DNA of 51,243 bases, taken from assembly GCA_021813765.1 (NCBI GenBank), contig JAKAJM010000008.1, positions 1-51,243 on the forward strand, written 5' to 3'. The number at the start of each line of letters is the position of its first letter. The first letter of the stretch is position 1. This document shows, one piece after another, positions 1 through 7,816 of this stretch. The notes beneath the pieces are model-generated. The model saw nothing but the letters and a program-made list of their open reading frames with translations, did not search any database and had not been told where the DNA came from. The position numbers and the translations under genes are program-made. Source of the DNA: Nitrospirota bacterium. GTDB lineage: Bacteria; Nitrospirota; Thermodesulfovibrionia; Thermodesulfovibrionales; JdFR-88.

Positions 1-808
1 GATATCCTTCAAGCTACTGCACAAGGCGGACAACGCCCCCATAGAGTACAAGCGGCACTGCCCGCAGGACAACAAGGACCTCTCCTGGGACGAGATAGTG
101 CGCGGGTATGAATACAGGAAAAGGAAGTTCGTGGTGATAACCGGGGAGGAGTTCAAGGCCCTTCCCCAGTTTGCCTCCAAGGCCATAAACATCGAGGGGT
201 TTGTGGGGAGCGGGGAGATAGCTCCTTTATATTTTGACGCCGTCTATTACCTGGAGCCGGAGGCCGGCAGCGAGAGACCATACGGGCTTCTGAGGGAGGC
301 GATAAGGGAAACAGGGAAAACGGCAATCGCGCGGGTGGCGCTCAGGGAAAAGGAGCACCTTGCCGCCCTGGGCGTCCATGGCGACGTCCTGCTCCTGCAT
401 ACGCTTCTTTACCAGGAGGAGGTCTCCGACCCCCGGGAGCTCAATATCCCTGAGGTAAAACCCAACAAGGACGAGCTTTCGCTTGCAAAAGAGCTTATCA
501 ACAGGTTTGCCGCGAAATTCGACCCCTCCCGCTACAAGGACACCTACCGGGAGGCCCTGATGAATGTGATAAACGCAAAGATAGAGGGCAGGGAGATTAA
601 ACTGGCGCCTGCCGCACCCGCCGGGCCCAAAGTCGTAAGCCTTATGGAGGCGCTCCGCAAAAGCCTTGAGAAAAAACCGCGCCAGGCCGGGCAAAAAGAA
701 AAAGCCCAAAGAGCAAAGAAGACCGGAAAAACCGAACCAGGGCGGAGCGAAGCCGGGAAGGCCCACGGAAACGGCCATGCGCTTGCCCACTCCAAAGGAG
801 GCGCTTGA
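1..808 (+). CDS. ku: Ku protein (bacterial NHEJ DNA-end binding), 5' end outside window
   Basis: Bacterial Ku homodimers bind double-strand DNA ends and recruit LigD for non-homologous end joining. The reading frame is open from base 2 of the window, so the N-terminal part of the beta-barrel lies outside. Visible family features are LLHKAD, API-YKR, the VRGYEY block near base 98 and the segment around DELSLAKELI. The last 50 or so residues are rich in Lys, Arg, Ala and Gly, the basic low-complexity tail usual in bacterial Ku. No ligD is present in the window. The stop overlaps the upstream edge of the next gene region, suggesting co-transcription with the RAM-domain gene. Confidence 0.93.
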   Translation, partial: ISFKLLHKADNAPIEYKRHCPQDNKDLSWDEIVRGYEYRKRKFVVITGEEFKALPQFASKAINIEGFVGSGEIAPLYFDAVYYLEPEAGSERPYGLLREAIRETGKTAIARVALREKEHLAALGVHGDVLLLHTLLYQEEVSDPRELNIPEVKPNKDELSLAKELINRFAAKFDPSRYKDTYREALMNVINAKIEGREIKLAPAAPAGPKVVSLMEALRKSLEKKPRQAGQKEKAQRAKKTGKTEPGRSEAGKAHGNGHALAHSKGGA

Positions 809-813
809 ACACC

Positions 814-1044
814 ATGAGCAGAGTCTATCTTCTTGCGAACGTCATCCCCGGAAAGGAGCGCACCATCCGCGACACCCTGAGGGGCATCGGGGGGGTCAAG
901 GAGGCGGACGTCATCACCGGGCAATATGACATCATAGCGGCCCTGGAGGCCAAGGACACAAACGACATATTCAACAAGATATTAAAACGGGTCAGGAAGG
1001 TAAGAGGGCTTACCAGGACAGAGACCTTCGTGGCCGTCGAGTAA
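814..1044 (+). CDS. Lrp/AsnC-type ligand-binding (RAM) domain protein without DNA-binding domain
   Basis: A 76-residue protein consisting only of the alpha/beta RAM fold found at the C-terminus of Lrp/AsnC regulators (YLLANVIPGKE, ITGQYDIIAALEA, VRKVRGLTRTET). No helix-turn-helix precedes it, so it may be a stand-alone small-ligand sensor or a partner of a full Lrp protein; target unknown. A strong AAAGGAG lies at 794-800. It is 13 bases from ATG 814, but only 4 from an in-frame TTG at 805 that overlaps the Ku stop; I prefer ATG because the product then begins MSRVYLL as relatives do. Tight spacing suggests an operon with ku. Confidence 0.8.
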   Translation: MSRVYLLANVIPGKERTIRDTLRGIGGVKEADVITGQYDIIAALEAKDTNDIFNKILKRVRKVRGLTRTETFVAVE

Positions 1045-1405
1045 AAATAATAAAAAACAAAAACCCTTCCCAAAGATAAAAAGCTTTTTCCCTTTTCGCT
1101 CGCGCCTCCCGGGCATTTCCCTCTCCGGGAGGCCTTCCGCACCAAAAAAGTGCTTATCCGGTTTACGCAAGCATTGCATTACTCAAATCTTTTTGGCGGT
1201 CATTCGGGCTCCTTAAGCCGCCCGATTTGATCCGCAAAATAAAATCCCTATCCGTTATACTAAATGAGTTATGCCGGACGATGCTTCCGGCAACGAAGAC
1301 CGGTCAAAAAAAATGCTCTTTATGGAGCAGTTTTTCATTTAAAAACAAGATAAAAAATTGCACAGGCAAAAAGAAAAAGACGCAAGGAGGGCCCGGGACC
1401 CTGAG
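1045..1405. other. Spacer between RAM-domain gene and TOPRIM gene
   Basis: A gene-poor stretch. It holds an A-rich run just after the upstream stop and one inverted repeat near 1108-1135 (CCTCCCGG and CCGGGAGG arms, 12-base loop) without a T tract. A TTATACT hexamer-like motif near 1254 could belong to a promoter for the TOPRIM gene, but no well-spaced -35 was seen. ORFs here have no recognisable features. Confidence 0.5.
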
Positions 1406-1849
1406 ATGCGCATCCCGCCCTCACCCGGGGACGCGCAGAGGGCCGAAAGGCTCAGGGACGTGATTTCGGAGCTCATCGAGGTAAACAGGGACGTACCCGT
1501 GATAGTGGAGGGGAAAAAGGATGCCCAGGCGCTCAGGTCCCTTGGCCTTGAAGGCGAGATAATAACCCTGCACAGGGGGCAAAACCTCTACGAGTTTTCC
1601 GAGGAGGTCATTGAAAATTACGGAAAGGCCGTTTTGCTTCTGGACTGGGACCAGAAGGGGGAGCAGCTTACAAAATCCCTGGAGGAAAGCCTGGAAGGGC
1701 ATTTCGAGCAGTTCAGCGGCTTTCGCGAGGTCATCAGGGCGATGTGCCAGAAGGACATAAAGGACATCGAGTCCATACCTTCTCTTTTAAGGAGGCTGGA
1801 GGGCCTTGCCGGACCGTCTGCCGGGTCTTCCGCCGGGCCGCTTGCCTGA
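1406..1849 (+). CDS. Stand-alone TOPRIM-domain protein
   Basis: The TOPRIM fold carries acidic residues that bind Mg for nucleotidyl transfer or hydrolysis (primases, topoisomerases, RNase M5, OLD nucleases). Here the conserved Glu is in VIVEGKKDAQAL and the DxD is in LLLDWDQKGEQL. At about 147 residues it is little more than the domain, resembling small archaeal TOPRIM proteins and the RNase M5 core. The start is uncertain: AAGGAGG at 1384-1390 is 15 bases before ATG 1406, and an upstream in-frame TTG at 1358 is possible. Its 3' end overlaps the YraN gene by 44 bases. Substrate unknown; a role in RNA or DNA processing is inference. Confidence 0.78.
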   Translation: MRIPPSPGDAQRAERLRDVISELIEVNRDVPVIVEGKKDAQALRSLGLEGEIITLHRGQNLYEFSEEVIENYGKAVLLLDWDQKGEQLTKSLEESLEGHFEQFSGFREVIRAMCQKDIKDIESIPSLLRRLEGLAGPSAGSSAGPLA

Positions 1850-2201
1850 CAGGTCCAGCCTGGGCAGGAACGCCGAGCTGCAGGCGGTAAAGTATCTGGA
1901 AAAGCAGGGCTACAAAATAGTCTGCCGCAACTACCGGACACGGCAGGCGGAAATAGACATCATCGCCAGGGACGGGGCTTGGCTGGTGTTCATAGAGGTC
2001 AAGGCCAGGAGCTCCGGCCGTTTCGGGGGACCGGCCGAGGCTGTGGACCTCAAAAAGCAGGAAAAGATAGCAAGGGCCGCCCAGGTATACATGTCCGCAA
2101 GCAAAACGGAGTTTCTACCGGCGCGCTTTGACGTGGTAACAATCGGCCCCGGCGGGCTCGAACACATCAAGGACGCTTTCGAGTCTCTTGACAACCGTTA
2201 A
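1806..2201 (+). CDS. yraN: YraN/UPF0102 family endonuclease-like protein
   Basis: UPF0102 proteins have a restriction-endonuclease-like fold and a predicted role in DNA processing. The signature is clear: LGRNAELQAVKYLEKQGY, then AEIDIIARDG and VFIEVKAR, giving the catalytic E...D...ExK arrangement. A TTG start at 1806 has AAGGAGG about 10 bases upstream; an in-frame TTG at 1842 would drop twelve Pro-rich residues that are not conserved in relatives. The gene overlaps the TOPRIM gene in a different frame, so the two are probably translated from one transcript. Confidence 0.9.
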   Translation: MPDRLPGLPPGRLPDRSSLGRNAELQAVKYLEKQGYKIVCRNYRTRQAEIDIIARDGAWLVFIEVKARSSGRFGGPAEAVDLKKQEKIARAAQVYMSASKTEFLPARFDVVTIGPGGLEHIKDAFESLDNR

Positions 2202-2224
2202 AAACAAACATTAAATTATTAGCA

Positions 2225-2554
2225 GTGTCAAAAGACAAGACCATATTTGAGCTCCAGGCGGAAATCTGCAAGACCATCGCGAGCCCGAAGCGGCTTGAGA
2301 TAATGAACGCCCTCAAAAGCGGCGAAAAAAGCGTAACGGAGCTGGTCGATATTCTTGGCGTCCCCAAGGCCAACGTCTCCCAGCACCTGGCCATGATGCG
2401 CCACAAAGGCATCCTCAAGACAAGGCGCGACGGGGTGAACATCTACTACAGCATCTCAAACCTCAAGGTGATAGAGGCCTGCAACCTGATGAGAGAGGTT
2501 ATGGCCGACATGCTCTCCGAGCGGAAAAAGATAGCAAAGCTCATAGAGCTTTGA
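2225..2554 (+). CDS. ArsR-family winged-helix transcriptional regulator
   Basis: A 109-residue single-domain regulator. The winged helix is recognisable from SPKRLEIMNALK through SVTELVDILGVPKANVSQHL (recognition helix) to the wing KTRRDGVNIYYSI. The classical CxC metal-binding pair of ArsR/SmtB sensors is absent; only isolated Cys residues occur, so the signal is unknown. The start is GTG. The neighbouring permease gene begins 31 bases downstream on the same strand, making the permease a plausible co-transcribed target. This link is inference from position. Confidence 0.87.
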   Translation: MSKDKTIFELQAEICKTIASPKRLEIMNALKSGEKSVTELVDILGVPKANVSQHLAMMRHKGILKTRRDGVNIYYSISNLKVIEACNLMREVMADMLSERKKIAKLIEL

Positions 2555-2585
2555 GGGTGGAAAAGCAAAAAACCCGCCTTTCCTG

Positions 2586-4085
2586 ATGAAAAGACTCCTT
2601 CTTAAAAAGACCCTGGAATCAATACAGGAAGAGGCCTTCGACGAAAAGCACGGTCTCAGGAGGTCCATCGGGCCTGTAAACCTGGTCCTCCTCGGGATAG
2701 GCGTGATAATCGGGGCAGGCATATTCGTCCTCACCGGACAGGCAGCCGCCCAGAACGCGGGCCCCGGCATCGTCTTTTCCTTCATTCTTGCCGCCATCGC
2801 TTGCGGGTTCTCAGGCCTCTGCTATGCCGAGTTCTCCTCCATGATCCCGATAGCGGGCAGCGCCTACACTTACGCCTATGCCACCCTGGGGCAGTTTTTG
2901 GCCTGGATAATCGGCTGGGACCTCATACTGGAATACACACTTGGGGCAACCACTGTCTCCATAGGCTGGTCCGGCTATTTCATAAGCTTCGTAAAGGGCC
3001 TTGGCATAAACTTTCCGGCAGCTCTGTCCGGTCCGCCCATAGGCTTTGACCCTGTGCTGCACAAGTGGTTTTTAACAGGCGCGCTTTTCAACCTGCCAGC
3101 CGTCGTGCTTGTAGCCTTCGTAACGGTCATCCTGGTGCTTGGCATCAGGGAGTCAGCCGCCCTGAACGCAATGGTCGTCTTTATAAAGCTTGCCGTCATC
3201 CTTGCCTTCATAGGGCTTGGGGTCCATTTCATAAAGCCGGAGCTCTGGCATCCTTTCATACCCAAAAACAGCGGACAGTTCGGGATTTTCGGCGTCAGCG
3301 GCGTCCTGCGGGGAGCGGGCGTGATATTTTTTGCCTACATCGGGTTTGATGCCGTATCCACTCTTGCCCAGGAGGCCAAAAACCCCAAAAGGGACATGCC
3401 CATAGGCATACTGGGAAGCCTTTTTATCTGCACGGTGCTCTACGTGGTGGTCTCGCTGGTGCTTACCGGGGTGGTGAAGTACTCCGAGCTTAACGTCCCT
3501 GCGCCCTTCGCGGTGGCGCTTGACTCGATGAAGCTGTACTGGTTCTCCCCGCTTTTAAAGGTGGGGGCGATAGCCGGGCTGACCTCGACCGTCCTGGTGC
3601 TCCTGCTTGGCCAGTCCCGGATATTTTTCACGATGGCAAAAGACAGGCTCCTTCCCCCCTGGGCTTCGAGGGTGCACCCGAAATACCGGACACCCTATAT
3701 AAACACGATAATCACCGGAGTGGTCACTGCGGCCGCCGCCGCCCTCCTGCCGCTTGGCATAGTGGGCGAGATGGTCAGCATCGGCACCCTGCTTGCCTTC
3801 GCCATAGTCTGCGCGGGAGTGCTGGTGCTTAGGCGCACGCACCCGGAGGCAAAGAGGGTCTTCAAGGCCCCTGGCGGCGCGGCCACCCCCATCCTTGGAA
3901 TAATCTCCTGCTTTTACCTTATGGCCGGACTTCCGCTTGCCACCTGGTTAAGGCTGGTGGTCTGGCTTGCCGCGGGACTCGTCATCTATTTTGCCTACGG
4001 CAGAAAGCATGCCTGCGCGCACCTGGAATCGAGGGCTGCCATTGCCGGCAAGGTCCTGCCCGCCGGAACTGAACCTTTAAAGTAA
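2586..4085 (+). CDS. APC-superfamily cationic amino acid permease (YfnA/CAT-like)
   Basis: An inner-membrane amino acid transporter of 499 residues with about 12 hydrophobic segments. The first helix carries the APC unwound-helix motif LLGIGVIIGAGIFVLTG (near residue 40), followed by the family block AGPGIVFSFILAA and the conserved FFAYIGFDAVSTLAQEAKNP segment. The order of motifs is that of bacterial YfnA-type permeases related to eukaryotic cationic amino acid transporters. Substrate cannot be fixed from sequence. It follows an ArsR-type gene closely and may be controlled by it. Confidence 0.93.
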   Translation: MKRLLLKKTLESIQEEAFDEKHGLRRSIGPVNLVLLGIGVIIGAGIFVLTGQAAAQNAGPGIVFSFILAAIACGFSGLCYAEFSSMIPIAGSAYTYAYATLGQFLAWIIGWDLILEYTLGATTVSIGWSGYFISFVKGLGINFPAALSGPPIGFDPVLHKWFLTGALFNLPAVVLVAFVTVILVLGIRESAALNAMVVFIKLAVILAFIGLGVHFIKPELWHPFIPKNSGQFGIFGVSGVLRGAGVIFFAYIGFDAVSTLAQEAKNPKRDMPIGILGSLFICTVLYVVVSLVLTGVVKYSELNVPAPFAVALDSMKLYWFSPLLKVGAIAGLTSTVLVLLLGQSRIFFTMAKDRLLPPWASRVHPKYRTPYINTIITGVVTAAAAALLPLGIVGEMVSIGTLLAFAIVCAGVLVLRRTHPEAKRVFKAPGGAATPILGIISCFYLMAGLPLATWLRLVVWLAAGLVIYFAYGRKHACAHLESRAAIAGKVLPAGTEPLK

Positions 4086-4102
4086 GGTCAAAAAACCTTT
4101 AT

Positions 4103-4131
4103 TTGACGGGGACTGCCGCATCTTTTATATT
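4103..4131 (+). promoter_or_regulatory. Sigma-70-type promoter upstream of the FmdB-family gene
   Basis: TTGACG (4103-4108) and TATATT (4126-4131) are separated by exactly 17 bases, a near-consensus arrangement. Transcription would start around 4138, about 50 bases before the ATG at 4187; a GGAGG ribosome binding site lies near 4170-4174. Confidence 0.7.
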
Positions 4132-4186
4132 ATAAATAGTGCATATTTTTTATCTTTCTTGAAATTCTCGGAGGATCAGACGCAAA

Positions 4187-4501
4187 ATGCCCATTTACGA
4201 GTATGAGTGTGAAAAATGCAAAAAGAGGCTGGAGGTGGTCCAGAAATTCAGTGACCCGCTCCTTACCGAATGCCCTGATTGCAAGGGCAAACTGAAAAAA
4301 CTTGTATCAAACACCTCCTTCGTCCTGAAGGGCTCCGGCTGGTACGTTACGGACTACGCCAGAAAGGGAAGCTCCGACAGCTCATCAGGCAAGGGGGCCA
4401 AAAAGAAGCACGCCAAGGACGCTGCGGGTGAAAAAAGTGAAAAAGCCTCCGAAGCCAAGGAGAGCAAGGCCGCTTCGGCCCCCGGCAGTCCGTCAAGTTA
4501 A
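4187..4501 (+). CDS. FmdB-family zinc ribbon protein
   Basis: A 104-residue protein whose N-terminal 40 residues form the FmdB zinc ribbon: Cys8 and Cys11 (CEKC) and Cys29 and Cys32 (CPDC). The rest is a hydrophilic, Lys/Ser/Ala-rich tail of low complexity, common in this family. The family name comes from a putative regulator of formamide or amide utilisation in Methylophilus; general function is not established. A good promoter lies upstream and the gene is probably monocistronic. Confidence 0.92.
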   Translation: MPIYEYECEKCKKRLEVVQKFSDPLLTECPDCKGKLKKLVSNTSFVLKGSGWYVTDYARKGSSDSSSGKGAKKKHAKDAAGEKSEKASEAKESKAASAPGSPSS

Positions 4502-4544
4502 AATAAAATACTCCCTGAAATAGCCGGCAGATACCTCAAAAAAA

Positions 4545-5342
4545 TTGCCAATAAAAAACCCGCACATCCATGTGCCTTTTGGAAGGTTTTTGGAGTTCGC
4601 GCCCCTGTGCCGTGAAAACCGCTTCGCCCTGGAGCTCTACGTCACCGCCTCGGACATGGACGCCATTGAGACCGCCTCCGGCCGGAAAGATCGCTTTTTC
4701 TCCTTCCCGGAGGACATTTTAAAACTCCTTGACTACGGGCCGGAGCTCAGCGTCCACGCGCCTTTCATGGACCTTTCGCCAGGCGCCGTAGACGAAAAAG
4801 TGAGAGCTGTGACCACGGCGCGTTTCGAAAATGCGATCGAGATGGCAGCCGCCCTCGGGGCAAAGACCATCGTCTTTCATTCCGGATACGAGAAGTGGAA
4901 ATATTCGCTTCGGACGGACATCTGGCTGGAAAAGTCTGCCCTCACCTGGGAGCCGCTGATAGAAAAGGCCCGCAAAGAGGGCATGCGGATAGCGGTCGAA
5001 AACATATTCGAGGACAGCCCGGAGAACCTGGCCGCGCTTTTTGAAAGATTTGCGGACAGCGGAAAAGACTTTGGCCTTTGCTTCGACACCGGGCATTTCA
5101 ACCTTTTCTCAAAATCCCTGACGCTTGAGGACTGGCTCGGGCCCCTTCAAAAATACATCATAGAGCTGCACCTTCACGACAACGACGGCTCCAGGGACGC
5201 CCACCGCCCGATAGGCGAGGGCACATTCCCTTTCGACCGGCTCTTCAGGGCGCTAAAAGACAGGAAAGATATCGTCTTCACCCTGGAGGCACACAGCAAA
5301 GAGGACGTCTTCAAAAGCCTGGAAAGCCTTAAAAGCTTCTAA
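4545..5342 (+). CDS. Sugar phosphate isomerase/epimerase-like TIM-barrel protein
   Basis: A 265-residue protein of the xylose-isomerase-like/AP endonuclease 2 TIM-barrel superfamily. Metal-ligand candidates appear in order: Glu in ALELYV, His in LSVHAPF, His in IVFHSGY, Glu in IAVENIF, Asp/His in CFDTGHFN, and the HLHDNDG and HRPIGEG segments near the end, with Glu in FTLEAH last. These match the divalent metal site of the fold. The substrate is unknown. The start is TTG without a clear ribosome binding site, chosen because residues directly after it (HIHVPFG) are conserved in relatives. Confidence 0.85.
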   Translation: MPIKNPHIHVPFGRFLEFAPLCRENRFALELYVTASDMDAIETASGRKDRFFSFPEDILKLLDYGPELSVHAPFMDLSPGAVDEKVRAVTTARFENAIEMAAALGAKTIVFHSGYEKWKYSLRTDIWLEKSALTWEPLIEKARKEGMRIAVENIFEDSPENLAALFERFADSGKDFGLCFDTGHFNLFSKSLTLEDWLGPLQKYIIELHLHDNDGSRDAHRPIGEGTFPFDRLFRALKDRKDIVFTLEAHSKEDVFKSLESLKSF

Positions 5343-5347
5343 ATAAA

Positions 5348-5366
5348 TCATCCTGCGGCCAGCCGC
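5348..5366. repeat. REP-like palindrome (TGCGGC/GCCGCA), degenerate copy
   Basis: TGCGGC-CA-GCCGCA just after the TIM-barrel gene. It resembles the palindromes at 27272-27291 and 47843-47862, which share the core GCGGCAAGC; this copy is the most divergent. Confidence 0.45.
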
Positions 5367-5518
5367 ATTGCGCCTCCCTTGTGCGCCGGATGCCAGGCCC
5401 CCGTTCATGCCGCGCCCATCTAGTGGTAATATGGGGGCTGACGGGAAGCGCGCCGTTTTAAACAAAAAATAAAAACTCGCCGGAAAAAGAAAAAGCTCAT
5501 CTTCGCTTCAGGCGCAAA

Positions 5519-6571
5519 ATGAAAGAGCTCATAAAAAATTTCGACCCCGGATACTTTGCCTTCGTAATGGCAACCGGAATAATCTCGATCGTGTGCCATC
5601 TTCTTGGAATGGAGGGGGCCGCCTCCGCCCTGTTTTTTTTGAACAAGGCAGGCTGGGCGGCGGTCTTCATTCTCTTTCTTGTCAGGTCGCTCCTTTTCCC
5701 GGCCAGCCTGATGGAAGCGGCAGGCCGCAGGCACGGCGCCTCGATGTTCACGGCTGTTGCGGGCACCTGCATCCTGGGCAGCCAGTACGCCGTCATCCAG
5801 GCTGACCCCGCAGCCGCCCTGCCGCTTTGGATAGCGGGTTTTCTTCTCTGGGCGGTCCTTATTTATGCATTTTTCTTTGCCCTGGTTGCCGCAAGCCCCG
5901 GAGAGGCCCCGCTTGAAGGCGGGGCTTTTATTTTTGGTTTTGACGGCTCCTGGCTGATATTCGTAGTCGGCACGCAGTCCGTGGCCATACTTGGCACGCT
6001 GCTTTCGCAAGGGTCTTATTTCACGGCGGAGCAGGCCAAAGTCTTACTTTTTATCTCGCTTTCCATGTGCCTGCTTGGGTCGGTCCTTTACATCATCCTA
6101 ATAGGGCTTATCTTTTACCGCATGTTCTTTTTCGCGCTTCCGCCTGAAAAACTTTCTCCGGCATACTGGATAAACATGGGCGCGGCCGCAATAACTGTGC
6201 TTTCAGGCGCGCTTCTTTTGCGGGACGCAGGCAGACGGGACTTTTTTCTGTCCGGCGTTGTCCCTTTTCTTAAAGGGTTTACGTTCTTGTTCTGGGCGGC
6301 TGCTTCCTGGTGGATACCGCTTCTTGCCGCGCTTTTCATCTGGAAATATCTGCGTGAGGCGCGGATCTCTTATGATTTACGGCTGTGGAGCGTGGTCTTC
6401 CCCCTGGGGATGTACCCTGCCTGCACATATGAGCTGGGGAAAGCGGCGGGGCTTGGGTTTCTCCTGCCCATCGCGGAGTGGGCCGCATATGTTGCCCTTG
6501 CGGCCTGGGCAATGGTCTTTGCCGGTCTTTTAAAAAGAATTTTTTTATTTTTTCTCAGGGGCATCAACTAA
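5519..6571 (+). CDS. TDT-family transporter (tellurite-resistance/dicarboxylate transporter family)
   Basis: A 350-residue inner-membrane protein with about ten hydrophobic segments. The N-terminus FDPGYFAFVMATGIISI matches the start of TDT-family proteins (TehA, Mae1, SLAC1 relatives), as does the GTQSVAILG segment. Family members carry tellurite-resistance-related, malate or sulfite transport, or act as anion channels; the substrate here is not determinable. Inside the gene, at 5904-5935, is a perfect GC-rich hairpin followed by a T tract, which looks like an intrinsic terminator on the coding strand. Confidence 0.87.
   Translation: MKELIKNFDPGYFAFVMATGIISIVCHLLGMEGAASALFFLNKAGWAAVFILFLVRSLLFPASLMEAAGRRHGASMFTAVAGTCILGSQYAVIQADPAAALPLWIAGFLLWAVLIYAFFFALVAASPGEAPLEGGAFIFGFDGSWLIFVVGTQSVAILGTLLSQGSYFTAEQAKVLLFISLSMCLLGSVLYIILIGLIFYRMFFFALPPEKLSPAYWINMGAAAITVLSGALLLRDAGRRDFFLSGVVPFLKGFTFLFWAAASWWIPLLAALFIWKYLREARISYDLRLWSVVFPLGMYPACTYELGKAAGLGFLLPIAEWAAYVALAAWAMVFAGLLKRIFLFFLRGIN
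5904..5935 (+). terminator. Terminator-like hairpin inside the TDT coding region
   Basis: Arms GCCCCGC (5906-5912) and GCGGGGC (5919-5925) with loop TTGAAG, extendable by two pairs, then TTTTATTTTT. It has the form of a rho-independent terminator but lies mid-gene; whether it acts is unknown. Confidence 0.4.
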
Positions 6572-7710
6572 AGCACCCTGCACTGGTTCCTCATCGAAAA
6601 GCCCCTAAGAGCCGGAAGCTCTCCCGGCCCATTGTACAGGGCCATCACCTTGTGGGTCTGCCCCATCGTACCCGGAAGGAGCAGCCCTTTTATCTTAAGG
6701 ATGTCCGCCTGGCCCATTGCCCCGAGCACATCTTCAAGCCCCAGTGAAACCAGATAGGTTCCCTGAGGGCAGAAACCCGCGCACCTGAAGCCCGAATCCA
6801 GCCCCCACCTTGCCAGGGCGGAAAAGTTCACATGCGCCGTTATGTCCGCGCCGCCAGGGTCCCTGTAAGGGTTTTCGCTTGCCCTGTGCCCCCTGTAGCA
6901 CATAAGCGTCCCCCTGTCCCGCTCCGGCCCGTAATAGTCCCAGGCGGGATACCCGTAATCTATCACCAGAAGAAAAAGAGCTCCACTGAAGGCCGCCTTT
7001 ACCTCACGGAGCCATCCGCGGACATCCAGGTTCACCTCGGTCCGGTAACCCTCCGGCAGGATTTTTTCCCCGGGGGCAAATTCGCTTATGTATTTTTCTA
7101 TCTCCGGGACCGAGGGCGGGGCAAGGACCTCGTAAAAACCTTTTTCGGGCGCATAACCCACTCTTATCTCCATGAGCGCCCCCCCGCGCACCCGCACAAG
7201 ATGCACGGGGAAGGCATCAAGAAGCTCGTTGGCAAGCAAAACCCCTTTTTCCGCCATTTTTCCCTGAAGCGCTTTGCCCCAGGAAACCTTCTTTTGGTGC
7301 CGCTCCCCCAAAAGCCCGCGCTGGAACTCCTCCAGTGCGGGGTTCAGCTCAATCATGTGGTAGGAAAGCAGGCCGTAGAGCTCCCCGTTTCCGGCCTCAA
7401 GATAATCGAGTACGTCTTTTGCCAGGTATCCCTTTCCCGGCCCCTGCTCTATCACTGTAAAAGGCCCCTTGCCAAGCAGGGCCCACATCTCTTCCACCTG
7501 TTTTGCGACCATCTGCCCAAAGACTGGGTGCAGGTGAGGGCTGGTGTAAAAATCCCCGGCCTTGCCTATCTCCGTGCCCGGCCGCATGTAATAGCCCAGG
7601 CCGGGCTCGTAAAGGGCCATATTCATAAACTCCCTGAAGGTAATGGGCCCCTCGCTCGATATCCGCCCTTCTATCTTCCGGCTAAGCGCCTTCCCGTTTT
7701 CCTTTTCCAT
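6568..7710 (-). CDS. MidA/NDUFAF7-type SAM-dependent methyltransferase
   Basis: A 380-residue protein of the family (formerly DUF185) whose mitochondrial member NDUFAF7 methylates an arginine of respiratory complex I subunit NDUFS2. Supporting blocks: ITFREFMNMALYEPGLGYY and DFYTSPHLHPVFG at the N-terminus, then the SAM-binding loop VIEQGPGKGYLA (usually ELGPGRG), LLANELLDAFPVH, and LLVIDYGYP. The bacterial substrate is unknown. It is convergent with the TDT gene, overlapping its stop by four bases, and divergent from the GNAT gene. Confidence 0.92.
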   Translation of the reverse strand: MEKENGKALSRKIEGRISSEGPITFREFMNMALYEPGLGYYMRPGTEIGKAGDFYTSPHLHPVFGQMVAKQVEEMWALLGKGPFTVIEQGPGKGYLAKDVLDYLEAGNGELYGLLSYHMIELNPALEEFQRGLLGERHQKKVSWGKALQGKMAEKGVLLANELLDAFPVHLVRVRGGALMEIRVGYAPEKGFYEVLAPPSVPEIEKYISEFAPGEKILPEGYRTEVNLDVRGWLREVKAAFSGALFLLVIDYGYPAWDYYGPERDRGTLMCYRGHRASENPYRDPGGADITAHVNFSALARWGLDSGFRCAGFCPQGTYLVSLGLEDVLGAMGQADILKIKGLLLPGTMGQTHKVMALYNGPGELPALRGFSMRNQCRVL

Positions 7711-7816
7711 TTCTTTTTCTTTTTCCCTTTTCCCTGCCCGGTGTTTTTCCAGTTTTTATTCTAGCATCGCTTTTTTTGGATTTTTTTATTTTTTAACCGT
7801 TAGGTTATAATTCCTC

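Noticed and set aside
6832-7764. 310-residue plus-strand ORF
   Set aside because: Antisense to the MidA-type methyltransferase; Pro/His/Arg-rich translation typical of a shadow frame.
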